Below are positions 18,797-20,107 of a stretch of 20,107 nt of DNA, in pieces. The notes beneath the pieces are model-generated. The model was not told where the DNA came from. It searched no databases and worked only from the letters and a program-made list of their open reading frames with translations. The first letter of the stretch is position 1. The number at the start of each line of letters is the position of its first letter. The position numbers and the translations under genes were made by a program. Source of the stretch: Larix sibirica (taxonomy: Eukaryota > Streptophyta > Pinopsida > Pinales > Pinaceae); NCBI GenBank assembly GCA_004151065.3, contig NWUY0300107914.1, forward strand, positions 7,203 through 27,309, read 5' to 3'.

Positions 18797-19151
18797 TATT
18801 ATTGTGGAAACATAAAAAAATTAAAACCTTATTTCAAATATAGGGGGAATAAGCCATTAGAAAAGTATCATATCACTTTAGAGTTATCAATCCATATTTT
18901 GTACTAGTAATTTGTAACATGAAAGTATTTGTTATAAAGCATTTAATAACAAGAAAAAAGTTCAAACCATGGGGTTGCACCATAGGTATGGCAAGAAGAT
19001 GGAGAGAATGATGAGCTTAGTAAGTTGGCATGCGATATTTTCTTAGTTGATTTTCCTGTATGGAAAAGGTGTTATATAGTCATTGATGGTTAAGTGTAAA
19101 TTATTTTGTTACCTATAATATTTAATAAATAGATATTGGGATAAATTGATG

Positions 19152-19169
19152 TTATTATTATTATTATTA
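19152..19169. repeat. (TTA)6 microsatellite
   Basis: Six uninterrupted TTA units in intergenic DNA. Confidence 0.93.
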
Positions 19170-19763
19170 GTATCATAAATATTCATGAAAAACCATGAAT
19201 GGCCCATGATAATAAATTGAAGAGAAGACATTGGGGATGTAAACAAACCTCAACAGCATAAAACCTACAAAACTAAGTCTGGAACCAGTAACTCCAAAAA
19301 AATAAGAACGTGGATCTATTGAATGAGAACCAAGTACAAGCTCAAGAGGGAGAACTTTGCACTGAAGGAACTAAGTCAGACTGTCTTGGCAAATTTCTCC
19401 TACCACTTGCGTCAAAAATAACTTTCTTATGGTTGTGGGGCTAAGGGTTTCGTGTTGTCTAGCTCTCCATCGATTGTGTCAGTGAGTTGATCATGTGATT
19501 GCTTACAACTTGGAAAAGGTTGAAAGCGGGAAGTAATCAACTTGATATGGGTTAATTTGGAAGATTTGTCTATAGTAAGATATGACATATGTCAAACGTT
19601 TCTTGAAAGAAGCTTGCTAGTATGATCTTTTATTCTCATATGCCATAAATTCTTGGAATGATTTGTGAGAGTCCCTAAAAAGGTAGAATAACCACTGGGT
19701 GAAAACGTGAAGCTGGGTAACAATTTCCGTGACAATTTGCTTTTTTTGTTCTAATTTCTATTT

Positions 19764-19860
19764 TCTCGCCCGAGACAAAAGTCAACATATTTTCTCGGGC
19801 GAGAGTTGTTATATTTCTCGGGCGAGAGATTAACCATGGTTAAACATCTCTCGCCCGAGA
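19764..19860. repeat. array of four TCTCGCCCGAGA near-palindromes forming two hairpins
   Basis: TCTCGCCCGAGA occurs at 19764-19775 and 19849-19860, and its reverse complement TCTCGGGCGAGA at 19793-19804 and 19816-19827. Copies 1 and 2 can pair as a 12-bp stem with a 17-base loop. Copies 3 and 4 extend to a perfect 15-bp stem (19816-19830 with 19846-19860), whose loop contains most of a 14-bp perfect palindrome TTAACCATGGTTAA (19830-19843). Each 12-mer is also self-complementary except for its two central bases. The array is far richer in GC than its surroundings. It may be part of an LTR or a foldback element, or a cluster of dimer-binding sites. Confidence 0.92.
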
Positions 19861-20107
19861 GTTATTCCGTAGTTATATAATTGTTNNTTTATTACAGTTG
19901 TTTAAACTTTGAACAGTAATACAATGACTCTACCACAGCCGTAGCTTCTTCCCACTAACCCTGGGTAAAAATCCCAAAGTAAATTAATAGTTTAATAACA
20001 GAACTCAGGTACGTAAACCTACAGATTTGTTTTATCTCTGAAAGTTCATCAATAGCGAGATAACCTGGTTCGTATTTCTTAACACAAACAGAACGATTAT
20101 ACCACGG
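19861..20107. other. right flank, unassigned; contains two undetermined bases
   Basis: Two N bases lie at 19886-19887, shortly after the palindrome array, where hairpins or a join may have upset assembly. The rest is unlike the AT-rich DNA before 19000 in composition and could belong to an LTR element continuing beyond the window, but no LTR end, primer site or coding frame is visible. Confidence 0.4.

Noticed and set aside
1-20107. CRISPR array, bacterial operon or viral genome
   Set aside because: The repeats are tandem and without unique spacers of constant size, the only gene has spliceosomal introns, and no viral polymerase, coat or integrase motifs were seen.

Overview
The window looks like nuclear DNA of a flowering plant, or at least a seed plant. 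It is AT-rich, its one convincing gene is split by GT-AG introns of up to 5.7 kb, and the introns carry tRNA-derived SINEs. I cannot name the species. There is no sign of an operon, CRISPR array, phage or bacterial gene.

The gene lies on the + strand with four coding exons: 4141-4272, 4645-5305, 9081-9316 and 15028-15216. The phases join perfectly (0, 1, 0) and give a 405-residue protein. It is acidic and mostly without recognised domains. The N-terminal block (KFEAICVEV, then TTKYVENQV..VG..V, then QDILPP) and the terminal WEFL resemble a plant-specific family of unknown function. Exon 2 holds a recent in-frame tandem duplication of 48 residues. An in-frame TGA opens the exon upstream of the ATG, and an acceptor at 4122 implies a 5'UTR intron, most simply paired with the donor at 1274.

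Layout: 1-1273 is upstream DNA with possible noncoding exons, an unrecognised short ORF and two tandem duplications. 1274-4122 is the proposed 5'UTR intron. 4141-15216 is the gene body. Intron 2 (5306-9080) holds an AACCGG-rich foldback cluster and two SINEs with exact target-site duplications. Intron 3 (9317-15027) holds an LTR/TRIM-like fragment, two more SINEs with exact target-site duplications and two weaker SINE-like heads. 15217 to about 15700 is the likely 3' UTR zone. 15700-20107 is gene-poor, with a G-quadruplex array, several degenerate tandem repeats and, near the right edge, a striking set of four GC-rich near-palindromes that can form two hairpins.

The main themes are repeated short-range tandem duplication, which has also lengthened the protein, and dense SINE insertion within the introns. 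I found no new multi-gene system. The most unusual uncatalogued structures are the palindrome array at 19764-19860 and the SINE group, two members of which share a 3' tail.
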